Assembly: GCA_011042755.1 (NCBI GenBank)
Contig: DRBY01000116.1
Coordinates: forward strand, 1-17,432
DNA: 17,432 bases
Source of the DNA: Thermoproteota archaeon
GTDB lineage: Archaea; Thermoproteota; Korarchaeia; Korarchaeales; Korarchaeaceae
Reading direction: 5' to 3'
Shown here piece by piece: positions 6,492-13,897 of this stretch. Under the pieces are notes generated by a model that saw nothing but the letters and a program-made list of their open reading frames with translations, had not been told where the DNA came from and did no database searches. Both the position numbers and the translations under genes were made by a program. How positions within the stretch are numbered: the first letter of the stretch is position 1; each line of letters starts with the position of its first letter.

Positions 6492-7184
6492 CTACTTTCT
6501 AGCAACTATCATAGCGTGCTTCGGATCGTATGGGGCTAGATCCACCCGCTCGAGGACTTTCAGACCGCCCTTAGAAAGCTTCTCCTCAACCATCCGATAC
6601 ACTCTCTTCGGCGGCAGCGTCACGTCGATGCTGCTAGCCTTGACGGCTATCATGGCGTAACCCCCTCTCCTGAGGAAGAGATCTGCGTTCATCAAGAGTA
6701 TCTCTGCCTGGTCAGGCTGAGCTACATCAACGTAGAGCAAGTCAACCTGCTCCACTAGGCTGGAGTACTCCTCAGGCCTCCTAGCAGATGCCAGAATGGG
6801 TACGATGTTCTTCCTGGCTTCTGCTACTGGTAGCAGCTCTCTCAGGACCCTCTGAGCTATTTCTATGCCGTAAATCACGCCCTCTCTGCCTATTATATCG
6901 CTGAAGTGTGATGCCGTGGTGCCAGATGCTATCCCTAGGTAGAGTATCTTAGTTCCCCGCTTCACGGGGAAATTCTTCAGCCCGTTCAATATCGCCGCAG
7001 CAGGCTTCGACCTCCTGGGAGGCCACACACGGTACTCCTTACCGTTCACCATGGCGACAACCTCGTCGTAGCTCCTGAATCCTGGTACGAGGTTGAGCGT
7101 GGCTAGCTGGCGCTTCTTCCTATCCTGGAGCCAGAACACTCCCTTGAACGCCGGATGAGGGCTCACTCTTGGAGACCTGCTCAT
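6492..7184 (-). CDS. flpA: Fibrillarin-like rRNA/tRNA 2'-O-methyltransferase
   Basis: 230 residues, normal for archaeal fibrillarin, the methyltransferase of box C/D RNPs that methylates ribose at guide-specified sites in rRNA and tRNA. Visible are GVFWLQDRKKRQLATLNLVPG with EYRVWPPRRSKPAA (N-terminal domain), the SAM-binding LYLGIASGTTASHFSDIIG, the acidic GIEIA, and the active-site DVAQPDQAEIL and AVKASSIDVT. The C-terminal KHAMIVARK carries the conserved histidine. Odd point: where relatives have GDA(R/T)xP, this protein has LASARRP, so the acidic residue (codon 6786-6788) is serine. The ATG at 7184 overlaps the Nop5 stop as ATGA and is preceded by GGAGGCGG. It is the last gene of the DUF460 - S30e - Nop5 - fibrillarin run, so it is made together with its partner Nop5. 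Confidence 0.97.
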   Translation of the reverse strand: MSRSPRVSPHPAFKGVFWLQDRKKRQLATLNLVPGFRSYDEVVAMVNGKEYRVWPPRRSKPAAAILNGLKNFPVKRGTKILYLGIASGTTASHFSDIIGREGVIYGIEIAQRVLRELLPVAEARKNIVPILASARRPEEYSSLVEQVDLLYVDVAQPDQAEILLMNADLFLRRGGYAMIAVKASSIDVTLPPKRVYRMVEEKLSKGGLKVLERVDLAPYDPKHAMIVARK

Positions 7185-8335
7185 CTCTTACCGCCTCCCC
7201 TCAGCAGGCTCTTAAGCCTCTGATCGATCTCAGCCCTCAACTTGTCTCCTATGAACCGCCCTTTTCCAAACGCATCTACTCTGGCTGCTATGGCTATCTT
7301 AGATGCCAATAAGCGGGCAATTTTCCCCCTCAGCTTCTTGGGCGCGGTTCTAACTTCCTTTGCTTGGAACAGGACGCCGTGCTTCGGAGGCTTCGTTCCC
7401 CTAGTGAGGTGCAAGAATATGGCCTTCTGGGCCCCCAAGATCTGGATAGAACTGGCAGGGAGGGATGCTAGCCTCTGGAGACCGCCGGCAATAGCGATCA
7501 GCCTAGCACCAACCAGGGGAGAGACCACGGCAGACAGGTTCGGAGCGAATTCCTTCATCAACCGCTCAATGTAGTCTTCTACCTGCTCTCTCGTTTCATA
7601 GAGCCTCATCCACCTCTTTGCTACCGTTGAAATGACGCCCAAGTCCTCTTCGCTCAGATCGGCCCCTATAGACTCGGAGGCAGCCTTGCTTATCTTCTCA
7701 GCCAGCTCTTTGCTCACGCCTATCCTCTTTAGAGCCTCAACAGTCATTTTATCCCGCGAACCAAGTTCCCCGGCTATCTTAGCGTAGAGGTAGTGATCTT
7801 CCACGATCATGTCAAGTTCTGGGAAGTAGATAGAGTACCACTCTCTCACCGCGGGTATCAGTACGTTCAGGGACTTGTTAAGATGATCGACATAATCTAT
7901 CGCCCGGATTATGAGATTATCTTTTTCTGAGAGTTCGTCTTTAATTAGCTTCCTACTCAACACCAAGCCAACTTCTGCGAGGTATGAGTTGTACTCACTC
8001 CTATTACCTCGGAAACCCATCTTCTTTGCGAAGTCAAAGCTCTTCTCGCGCACCTCTTTGGCTATCGGAGAATCTGGCTCCACAAGGACGTTACCTGACA
8101 GCCCGAGAGCAGAGGCCATGTTCCTAGAGGGTACGACGATGGACTCAGCAGAGCCCCCCATGCTCTCTATGGCTCTCTTAACGTCATTAATCTGCGGGAA
8201 CTCTCTCCCCTTCCGGAGGAGGTAAAATGCCTCTCCCGCCTCACTTGGATCTGAGAACAGGGAGTAGTAGAGGAGGTTTCCCTCCCCATCTAGAAGGAGG
8301 ATCCCAAGAGGGTGTGGTATGATGTGGACTATCAA
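7181..8335 (-). CDS. nop5: Box C/D RNP scaffold protein Nop5 (Nop56/58)
   Basis: 384 residues, the usual archaeal length. Nop5 binds the L7Ae-k-turn RNA, dimerises through a coiled coil, and positions fibrillarin on the guide RNA. The order is an N-terminal fibrillarin-binding domain (1-~115), a helical coiled-coil region with VDHLNKSLNVLIPAVREWY and YFPELDMIVEDHYLYAKIAG, then the Nop domain. The Nop domain is marked by VSPLVGARLIAIAGGLQRLA, LPASSIQILGAQKAIF and PPKHGVLFQ, and ends in a basic tail (LRGGGKR). The start is TTG at 8335 with a weak GGCGGT upstream, 27 bp after the S30e stop. Its last four bases overlap the fibrillarin start (ATGA), which implies coupled translation of the two partners. 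Confidence 0.97.
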   Translation of the reverse strand: MIVHIIPHPLGILLLDGEGNLLYYSLFSDPSEAGEAFYLLRKGREFPQINDVKRAIESMGGSAESIVVPSRNMASALGLSGNVLVEPDSPIAKEVREKSFDFAKKMGFRGNRSEYNSYLAEVGLVLSRKLIKDELSEKDNLIIRAIDYVDHLNKSLNVLIPAVREWYSIYFPELDMIVEDHYLYAKIAGELGSRDKMTVEALKRIGVSKELAEKISKAASESIGADLSEEDLGVISTVAKRWMRLYETREQVEDYIERLMKEFAPNLSAVVSPLVGARLIAIAGGLQRLASLPASSIQILGAQKAIFLHLTRGTKPPKHGVLFQAKEVRTAPKKLRGKIARLLASKIAIAARVDAFGKGRFIGDKLRAEIDQRLKSLLRGGGKR

Positions 8336-8362
8336 GACAACCGCCCGGCCCTAGGCAGCAGC

Positions 8363-8530
8363 TCAGAAGGGGTTCTGCCCGGGCTTCCTGCCGAGGATGT
8401 ACCTCTTCCTGTAGAGAGACTTTATTCTCACCCTTGGCACAGGAGACCTCCTGGGTCTAGCCTCTACCTTAGGGGTCAGGGATCTAACCTTCCCCGCCTT
8501 GTTAAGCGCACCGTGGGTGCCTCTCGGCAT
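8363..8530 (-). CDS. rps30e: 30S ribosomal protein S30e
   Basis: 55 residues. S30e is a very small, basic subunit protein found in eukaryotes and in crenarchaeal/thaumarchaeal-type archaea. The whole protein matches the family: MPRGTHGALNKAGKVRS, TPKVEARPRRSPVPRVR and YILGRKPGQNPF. The frame is open 22 codons further upstream, but homology begins at the ATG at 8530, and GGGAGGG about eight bases before it fixes that start. A TATA-like box at 8567-8574 fits a promoter, though it may also be read through from DUF460, whose stop is 40 bp upstream. It is followed by Nop5 after 27 bp. Confidence 0.95.
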   Translation of the reverse strand: MPRGTHGALNKAGKVRSLTPKVEARPRRSPVPRVRIKSLYRKRYILGRKPGQNPF

Positions 8531-8566
8531 ATCACATCCCTCCCAAAGGCCATTTAATCGCCACCC

Positions 8567-8574
8567 TATTTTAA
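8567..8574 (-). promoter_or_regulatory. TATA-like box upstream of S30e-nop5-flpA
   Basis: On the - strand this reads TTAAAATA and overlaps the TAA stop of the DUF460 gene. Its centre is about 41 bases before the S30e ATG. A start near 8544 would leave a short leader containing the GGGAGGG ribosome site. A second AT-rich stretch (ATTAAAT, about 8552-8558) is too close to fit well. Confidence 0.4.
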
Positions 8575-10610
8575 TGTGACGCGCTTTCCTCTTCAAGCAG
8601 ACTTCTGCGGTACTCCCAGAGTATGCTCAGAATGTCTCCACGATCCTCCTTCTGAGATTCACGCTCTTCTTCTGCTTCCTTTACTCTCTGGGCTGTGGCC
8701 GCTACTCTGATGAGGAACTCCCTCCTCACGTGGGGCACGGCGCCTCTCCAGCGCACCTCAACCGACTCTATGTCTGTCACGTACACTCCAGATTCCCTCA
8801 GGTATTCGAGCACTTCTCTAGGTGGCGGGGACTTAACGTATATCAGAGCATACACTCCAGCTTCAGTCAGCAGTTTAGCAGACCTCAGTCCGGCGCTGGC
8901 CGCGTCGCTCACGATGACGACATCTCCCTCTTGAATCCACTCACGCCCAACAGCATCCTCAACCGAGTCCCGCGCCAGGCTCTCGAGGCTCTTCACAGGC
9001 ACCCACTCTGGCCCCAGTTCGTCTCTAGCGATCTCCTCTCTAAGCCGCCTTATCTCATCCCTAAGGGACTCAACAACCGCATCTTTCCTCACGTGTTCCT
9101 CTTCTAAGTCTCGGATCCGCCGTCTCAACTGGGCTACCGTTCTATCCCTTTCAATCTCTACATTCCGGAGTTCTCTCATCTTGTCGAGTTCGTTTCTGAG
9201 GTTGGCTATCTGACGCTCCATCTCTTCGACGAGCCTTCTGTAATGATCTATTTCCTCTTCTAGAGCTTTTATCTTGGATTCCTTCTGCCTAACAATTCTC
9301 CTGAGCGCGGCGATCTCCCTTTGCCTGGCCCTGAGTCCCTCTGTGGTCTCTGCCTCCCCTTCAGCCTCCCTAACCTTGGCCCCCTCTATGGCCTCCACTA
9401 TGGATGCCCCCCGAGCGAGGAGCTCATACATCCTTACTCGGTCGACAGTCTCGTTATCTGGTCTCTCGCTCAGGTGAGCCTCTGCTTTCTCATACAGAAC
9501 CTTCAAACGCTGATAAACCTTGATCAAAGGGGCTAAGGCGTCTCTCTCGTGAGAAGAACCGACGGAAATCTGCTGCTCCCCCTCAAATTCCCTGACGAGT
9601 TTGGTCTTCTCCTCTATCTTCATGTGCTCGCTTAGCGTAACGAGTTTTGCTCCAAAAGTCTGCGCGATTTTAATCACGTTCCTAGGCGGTGGAGATACGT
9701 CCGTAGTTATCAAAATCGGCCTGCCATACTTTGCAAGAGTCTCTATGACCTCAGATCTTGAAGCCCTCCTAAGGGTCTCTAAGCCAAGGAGTCGGCCAAA
9801 GAGATCCATCACGGCGATTCCAACCGACATACCAGGATCGATGCCCACCATTATCGGACGTGGTCTCCTGTTGAGTTCAGTCTTGGTGAACTCTATTCGC
9901 TTCTTCCAGGAGGGCTCTATTGAGATCTTGACCGGCCCCCATTCGTGCTCCTTAACCACGGAGAGAATCGCCTCCTTTGGAGCGTATACTATGAACTCAG
10001 CTCTCCTCAGCCCACCTGGGCCTTTCTCCACGTAGAGGTCGTAGTCTATGCCAGCTCTGTTGAACTCGGCTGAGATCCTGTTTGCCTCGCTCTGAATTGC
10101 AGCCTCAATGAACCTTTTCCATCTGGGGTTGCCCGACCCTCCCTGCTTAACGCTCCTGTTCTTGGAGATGATTACTCTGTACTCGGGGTTGAAGGCGACT
10201 ATCTCAGAACCGTAACCCAATGCCGCTAGTTCCGCAATAAGCCTAGCACTGGCTAAAGAACCGGGTTTCCCTTCGTAGGAGAGCCCTGCTTCTCTTGCCA
10301 ACCTCCTTAAGGGGGCCGCTTCCCCCGGCGGGCCCGTAACCTGAATCAGCTTGACCTCCTCGGGTATAGAGGCTAGGAACTTTCGGAGACTCTTAGAGTT
10401 CTTGACCAGCTCAAAGATGTTGTCAGTAGCGAGGTACCCTCTCCTCAGCTTCCTTGCGATGTTAATGAGTTCGTTGAGCGAGATCCCGTCGTAGTATTCG
10501 GGCTCTCCCCGATCCTTGAGTAAGCAAGCAGAATATTTCGGTGGAGATCTGCCTCTAGGGGAGCCAGCTTTAATGTCGACCCCTAGGACAGGCAGGCGTG
10601 AGTACCTCAA
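8571..10610 (-). CDS. DUF460 / COG2433 RNase H-like (RuvC/YqgF-type) coiled-coil protein
   Basis: About 679 residues from TTG 10610. It belongs to the archaeal DUF460 group, predicted RNase H-fold nucleases without an established role. An N-terminal RNase H-like half starts VLGVDIKAGSP and has LATDNIFELV and LIQVTGPPGE. A second, RuvC/YqgF-like half starts near residue 255 with VGIDPGMSVGIAVMD, then ITTDVSPPP, then SSHERDALAPL; the three aspartates (about 258, 304, 357) fit a metal site. A long charged coiled coil follows (~430-550), then a C-terminal domain beginning VPVKSLESLARD. The start is debatable. The frame is open to 10778 and GTG 10631 is possible, but homology and the TATA box near 10650 favour TTG 10610. 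It precedes S30e, Nop5 and fibrillarin on the same strand, which suggests but does not prove a link to RNA processing. Confidence 0.88.
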   Translation of the reverse strand: MRYSRLPVLGVDIKAGSPRGRSPPKYSACLLKDRGEPEYYDGISLNELINIARKLRRGYLATDNIFELVKNSKSLRKFLASIPEEVKLIQVTGPPGEAAPLRRLAREAGLSYEGKPGSLASARLIAELAALGYGSEIVAFNPEYRVIISKNRSVKQGGSGNPRWKRFIEAAIQSEANRISAEFNRAGIDYDLYVEKGPGGLRRAEFIVYAPKEAILSVVKEHEWGPVKISIEPSWKKRIEFTKTELNRRPRPIMVGIDPGMSVGIAVMDLFGRLLGLETLRRASRSEVIETLAKYGRPILITTDVSPPPRNVIKIAQTFGAKLVTLSEHMKIEEKTKLVREFEGEQQISVGSSHERDALAPLIKVYQRLKVLYEKAEAHLSERPDNETVDRVRMYELLARGASIVEAIEGAKVREAEGEAETTEGLRARQREIAALRRIVRQKESKIKALEEEIDHYRRLVEEMERQIANLRNELDKMRELRNVEIERDRTVAQLRRRIRDLEEEHVRKDAVVESLRDEIRRLREEIARDELGPEWVPVKSLESLARDSVEDAVGREWIQEGDVVIVSDAASAGLRSAKLLTEAGVYALIYVKSPPPREVLEYLRESGVYVTDIESVEVRWRGAVPHVRREFLIRVAATAQRVKEAEEERESQKEDRGDILSILWEYRRSLLEEESASH

Positions 10611-10645
10611 CAGGGGGTCGACCCAACACACGATCTCTGTCAGGC

Positions 10646-10655
10646 GTTTTAAAGG
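10646..10655. promoter_or_regulatory. Near-symmetrical TATA box between DUF460 and secreted protein genes
   Basis: The segment is GTTTTAAAGG on + and CCTTTAAAAC on -. A ~26-base spacing predicts + transcription from about 10676, six bases before the ATG at 10682. On - it predicts about 10623, thirteen bases before the TTG at 10610. It is the only AT-rich box in the divergent gap and could serve both genes. Confidence 0.45.
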
Positions 10656-10681
10656 TTCACAGGCTACTAGCTGAGAAGGGT

Positions 10682-11977
10682 ATGGTAAGAAAACGTTGGG
10701 GCGCTCTCCTGCTCCTAGCGTTAGCCTCTGCACTGCCTGTCGGAGGCCAGCCTGAGGAGGCCGGGTTCGCGGTTTCATTTCCTGAGACTTGCTATGTGGG
10801 CCTGCCCTGCGTGGTTCAGGTAGACACTACCTCGATTCCCCCGAACCTTACAGCCGTATCTATACGTCTGTCGCTCCCATGGGGGCTTGAGACGCTCGTG
10901 CCAATTGAGACTTCCCCTAACGTACTTCAGGCTGTCTTCACACCCCCTCTCTCAGCCCAGCCTGGGGTCTACTACGTACTGCCTCAACTGGTGTTAAGAG
11001 AGAAGGAGACCGGCAGGATATACGTCCAAACAGGCTCTCCCGTAATACTCAGCGTCTATGAGCCCGACATTGTTGTCTCGATAGGCATCGAACCTGAAAA
11101 TGAAACGCTGAATTACGGGCAAGCTACTACGATTGACATCTCGTACCTCGTACTAAACTTACCGACTCGAGTGATCCCGAGGCTTGAGGTTCTAGCTAAC
11201 GGTACAGTGCTGTATTCCTCATCTCTGGCAGAGTCCACTGGCAAGATCACGGTCTCTATAGTGGCACCGAGCCATGGTTCGGTACTGGAGATCCTTGCTA
11301 AGATCTCAGCGGGCTTGCTATCGTTTGAGAATTCGACGGCACTGCGCCTGATTCCTCCACCTCCAGAAGTCGATCTTCACGACACAACCGTGCTCCTCGA
11401 GGCAGCAAACCAGACGCTGAATCAGGTAAGCCTTCTCCTTGGAAGAGCTGTGGCGCAGGGAATACCGGTCTTCGAATTTGGCGCAGCAGACCTACTTGCG
11501 TCGGCCGGATATCTGCTGGACGAGGCTAGGGAGGCCTTAGAAGCTGGTAACGCAAGCGCCACTAAGTTGACGGTTCTGGCATTCAATGTGAGTCAACAGG
11601 CGCAGATGCGGATTGTCGAGGCCTATGTTAGCAAGTCTAAGTCTAGAATTGATGCTCTCAACAAAACGCTAGCTAGGCTGAAATTGTTGGGCGGACCAGA
11701 GGAGGAACTAGAGACCGCGAGGCGCCTCCTCATAGAAGCTGAGAATATCACCGAGTACATGGAAAGGACAGAACCAGCTAGGCTGCCAGAACTCTACGCT
11801 CAGCTCGACGCCGTCCTTGGGGAAGCAACCTCTATTCTGCAAGAGGTCGAGCAAACTCAAATAAGGATGACGAGAAGAGCGGCCAGCCTCTCAATCCTAC
11901 TGGCGGCGGCCCTTCCCATCCTCTACAGCTACGCAGCACTTCGTGCTTGGAGGCGCCTCTTACGCGTCACAGATTGA
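10682..11977 (+). CDS. Secreted, C-terminally anchored, sequon-rich protein of unknown function
   Basis: 431 residues, family not recognised. The ATG at 10682 gives a textbook signal peptide: basic MVRKRW, a hydrophobic run to about residue 18, and a likely cut near VGG/QPEE. The frame is open further upstream, but those codons would bury the signal. About residues 25-250 look like two beta-sandwich domains (PETCYVGLPCVVQVDTTS; then VSIGIEPENETLNYGQATTI). From ~260 to ~400 the protein is alpha-helical and coiled-coil-like (LLDEAREALEAGNASATK; ELETARRLLIEAENITEY). A membrane segment (SILLAAALPILYSYAALRA) and a short basic end follow. Nine N-x-S/T sequons lie in the outer part, so it is probably heavily glycosylated. 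The layout suits a surface or stalk protein held in the membrane. It diverges from DUF460, and its stop is two bases from the Sm-like gene's stop. Confidence 0.85.
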   Translation: MVRKRWGALLLLALASALPVGGQPEEAGFAVSFPETCYVGLPCVVQVDTTSIPPNLTAVSIRLSLPWGLETLVPIETSPNVLQAVFTPPLSAQPGVYYVLPQLVLREKETGRIYVQTGSPVILSVYEPDIVVSIGIEPENETLNYGQATTIDISYLVLNLPTRVIPRLEVLANGTVLYSSSLAESTGKITVSIVAPSHGSVLEILAKISAGLLSFENSTALRLIPPPPEVDLHDTTVLLEAANQTLNQVSLLLGRAVAQGIPVFEFGAADLLASAGYLLDEAREALEAGNASATKLTVLAFNVSQQAQMRIVEAYVSKSKSRIDALNKTLARLKLLGGPEEELETARRLLIEAENITEYMERTEPARLPELYAQLDAVLGEATSILQEVEQTQIRMTRRAASLSILLAAALPILYSYAALRAWRRLLRVTD

Positions 11978-11979
11978 AC

Positions 11980-12219
11980 CTACTCTTCTACAGTAATGAA
12001 TAGAACGTTGTTTCCCCTAATGAACAGCGTTCCGACGTGCCGCTTTACCTCCTTACTGTGGGGATCTCTTTCCTTCGCAGACTCTAGGACTAGGTTCATC
12101 ATGTCGTCAAAGCTCCTCAGCCTGCCAGCGATTTCAATGCCGTTCTTGAGCCTAACTACAATCTCTCCACCAGAGGCCGCCTTTAAGTAGGATAGGGGCG
12201 ACTGCTGTCCTCTTTGCAT
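11980..12219 (-). CDS. Sm-like archaeal protein (SmAP/Lsm)
   Basis: 79 residues. Sm-like proteins form six- or seven-membered rings that bind U-rich RNA. The Sm1 motif is visible as IVVRLKNGIEIAGRLRSFDDMMNLVLESA and Sm2 as GTLFIRGNNVLFITVEE, separated by a short charged loop. FDDMMN replaces the common FDxHMN. The ATG at 12219 has GGTGAT (12225-12230) five bases upstream, and a TATA-like box lies at 12274-12281, so it likely has its own promoter. It is downstream of, and on the same strand as, the S7 gene. Its stop lies two bases from that of the convergent secreted-protein gene. A paralogue elsewhere in the genome is possible, so no SmAP number is given. Confidence 0.94.
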   Translation of the reverse strand: MQRGQQSPLSYLKAASGGEIVVRLKNGIEIAGRLRSFDDMMNLVLESAKERDPHSKEVKRHVGTLFIRGNNVLFITVEE

Positions 12220-12273
12220 GACCTATCACCGCTACTCTCCTCGGGAGAACTCCTATTGGATATCGGTATGAGG

Positions 12274-12281
12274 AATAAATA
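12274..12281 (-). promoter_or_regulatory. TATA box for the Sm-like gene
   Basis: On the - strand this reads TATTTATT, in the 73-bp gap between S7 and the Sm-like gene. It predicts transcription from about 12250 and a ~30-base leader that includes the GGTGAT ribosome site. Readthrough from the S7 operon is also possible. Confidence 0.5.
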
Positions 12282-12292
12282 GGTTCCTACAT

Positions 12293-12934
12293 CTACCTGG
12301 AGCTTAGAGCTATCCTCTCGATCTCCTCTTTTCTCCTGATGGCGTGACTCCTGCTCCTGTCGTACTCTGCTGCGGCTATTATCTCTTCTGCAAGAGCCTC
12401 CGCAAGAGACATCGGGCTTCTGAAAGCTCTGATTGCCGCTCCCTGGGCTATGTGCCTAATCGCGAGGTCGACCATTCTTGTAGGGGACGTGTCGACAGCG
12501 TGGAAGTAAGTCACACCGCCGTACATTATTCGGGTTACTTCCTCGCGGATGGCCGCGTTCTCAATAGCCTTCAGCAGAACCCTGACCGGATTCTCTCCTG
12601 TCCGTAGCTCTATTATCTCAAAAGCGTACTTTACAGTCCTGAGAGCCTTTAGCTTCTTACCTGGATTCTTGCTGTTCACGTGGTCTTTCTTGACTCCTGC
12701 GTTCTTAGCTTGCATCATCAGCCTGTTAACCAGGCGCTCAACAATCATCACGTTGAGCTTCCCAAACGGTTTGTGCTCGTGTCTACCGCCAGAGTGCGGC
12801 AGGTAGACTGGCTTAAGCGAGATAACACCGCGGAGCGCGGGATTCTCTACTTCTATCCCCTCTAGACTCCACTTCCCGAATAGCTTGATCTTGACCTTCT
12901 TACCCGTCTCCTGTGAAGGTTCCTCGCTCATCAT
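12293..12934 (-). CDS. rps7: 30S ribosomal protein S7
   Basis: 213 residues, the archaeal long form of S7, which nucleates the small-subunit head and lines the exit site. Family marks are [90 protein letters not shown] and [20 protein letters not shown], with the end [15 protein letters not shown]. Two ATGs are adjacent. The first is at 12934, but the second (12931) stands six bases after GGTGA (12938-12942) and is probably used. The S12 stop lies within that ribosome site, so the two genes are coupled. It is the last gene of the RpoA - L30e - NusA-like - S12 - S7 operon visible here. Confidence 0.97.
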   Translation of the reverse strand: MMSEEPSQETGKKVKIKLFGKWSLEGIEVENPALRGVISLKPVYLPHSGGRHEHKPFGKLNVMIVERLVNRLMMQAKNAGVKKDHVNSKNPGKKLKALRTVKYAFEIIELRTGENPVRVLLKAIENAAIREEVTRIMYGGVTYFHAVDTSPTRMVDLAIRHIAQGAAIRAFRSPMSLAEALAEEIIAAAEYDRSRSHAIRRKEEIERIALSSR

Positions 12935-12937
12935 AAT

Positions 12938-13378
12938 TCACCTAGTTGGCTTCTCCTTCTTGCCTGTCAGTATGGCCTGCAGAGAGACATTGTTTACCTT
13001 GATCACCTTGAACCTAACTCCAGGTATGTCTCCGAGGCTTCTCCCCTTAGATCCGCCGATCCCCTCGATCACTACCTCGTCATGTTCGTCGATTACGTTA
13101 AGCGCTCCGTCGCCTGGGGCGAAGGCGGTAACTATCACGCCGTTCTTGGCAAGCTGCACTCTCACGGCCTTCCGAAGCCCAGAATGTGGCTGCCTAGCCT
13201 CCAACCCAACTTTCTCTATCACGATCCCCCTAGCCATCGGAGCCCCTTCTAGCGGGTCGTACTTCTCCTTGAGCCTGAGGATCCTCCTCCTATACTTCCA
13301 ATCGTGCCACCTCTTCTCCTTATACTTCTCTCTGAGGATCCTAGCAGCGTAGAGACCTACTGGGGATTTCTTACCCAT
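12938..13378 (-). CDS. rps12: 30S ribosomal protein S12
   Basis: 146 residues, the normal archaeal length. S12 sits at the decoding centre. Recognisable parts are [70 protein letters not shown] and [19 protein letters not shown], ending KKEKPTR. Odd point: the near-universal PNS of the loop that touches the codon-anticodon helix is PHS here (codons 13181-13189), and the usual RKC is RKA. The ATG at 13378 is preceded by GGGAGAAG. It is 54 bp downstream of the NusA-like gene, a gap with no further ORF, and is coupled to S7. Confidence 0.97.
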   Translation of the reverse strand: MGKKSPVGLYAARILREKYKEKRWHDWKYRRRILRLKEKYDPLEGAPMARGIVIEKVGLEARQPHSGLRKAVRVQLAKNGVIVTAFAPGDGALNVIDEHDEVVIEGIGGSKGRSLGDIPGVRFKVIKVNNVSLQAILTGKKEKPTR

Positions 13379-13432
13379 ACTCTTCTCCCTTCCCGGCCCT
13401 CTCTATTTCAATCCTCAGCCCGCTTTCCTCGT

Positions 13433-13897
13433 TCAGGCTATTTTAACGTTATCTATACCTATCCACCGCTTGGCCAATAGGCGAGCCCGCCTTATTCTCC
13501 TGCCCCCAGCGCCTATTGCGACGCTCTTGTCTTCTTCCGGCACTTTCACGATTGCGATCCTACTCTGACCTCGCTCGACGATCTTAACAGACGATACCCT
13601 CGCGGGGCTGAGCAAGTTCCTGATGAATTCCTCAGGATCCTCGCTGTACTCTACAACCTCTATCTCCTTCTTTAGATCACGCCAGAGAAGTCTCCTCATC
13701 GCTTTCAGCTTGGCTCCGTCCCTTCCGACAGCAACCCCGAGATTTCCGGGCGAGACCACGAATATGAGTCGGTTCTCCTCGGGGTCTTCCACAACATCTA
13801 TGGCAGGTACCCCCAGCATAGTCTGGAACAGCTGGAGGTACCTGACCTGCTGCTCCGTCAGCACTACCTTGCTAGGGCCAGAACCCTTGTGGCTCAC
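13433..13897 (-). CDS. nusA: NusA-like KH-domain transcription factor
   Basis: 154 residues, the usual size of archaeal NusA-like protein, which has only the two KH RNA-binding domains and lacks the bacterial N-terminal polymerase-binding and S1 domains. KH1 carries GNLGVAVGRDGAKLKAMRRL and KH2 carries DKSVAIGAGGRRIRRARLLA, each with the GxxG-type loop. It ends KRWIGIDNVKIA. It is thought to act in transcription elongation or termination. The GTG at 13897 overlaps the L30e stop as GTGA. The order rpoA - L30e - nusA - S12 - S7 is the standard archaeal one and supports the call. Confidence 0.96.
   Translation of the reverse strand: MSHKGSGPSKVVLTEQQVRYLQLFQTMLGVPAIDVVEDPEENRLIFVVSPGNLGVAVGRDGAKLKAMRRLLWRDLKKEIEVVEYSEDPEEFIRNLLSPARVSSVKIVERGQSRIAIVKVPEEDKSVAIGAGGRRIRRARLLAKRWIGIDNVKIA

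Noticed and set aside
8531..8596. N-terminal extension of S30e
   Set aside because: The S30e family begins at the ATG at 8530, which has its own GGGAGGG ribosome site.
9601..10035. 144-codon open frame on + inside DUF460
   Set aside because: Antisense to the RNase H-like domain coding region, with no independent support.
10598..10681. N-terminal extension of the secreted protein
   Set aside because: The 28 extra codons would place the signal peptide inside the chain; the ATG at 10682 follows the TATA box at the expected distance.
10611..10778. N-terminal extension of DUF460
   Set aside because: The ~56 extra residues show no homology, would cross the likely TATA box near 10650, and overlap the start region of the divergent secreted protein.
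12885..13352. 155-codon open frame on + across the S12 gene
   Set aside because: It lies fully antisense to a certain S12 gene, has no ribosome site, and its low-complexity Ser/Leu/Pro translation is what antisense of a basic protein gives.
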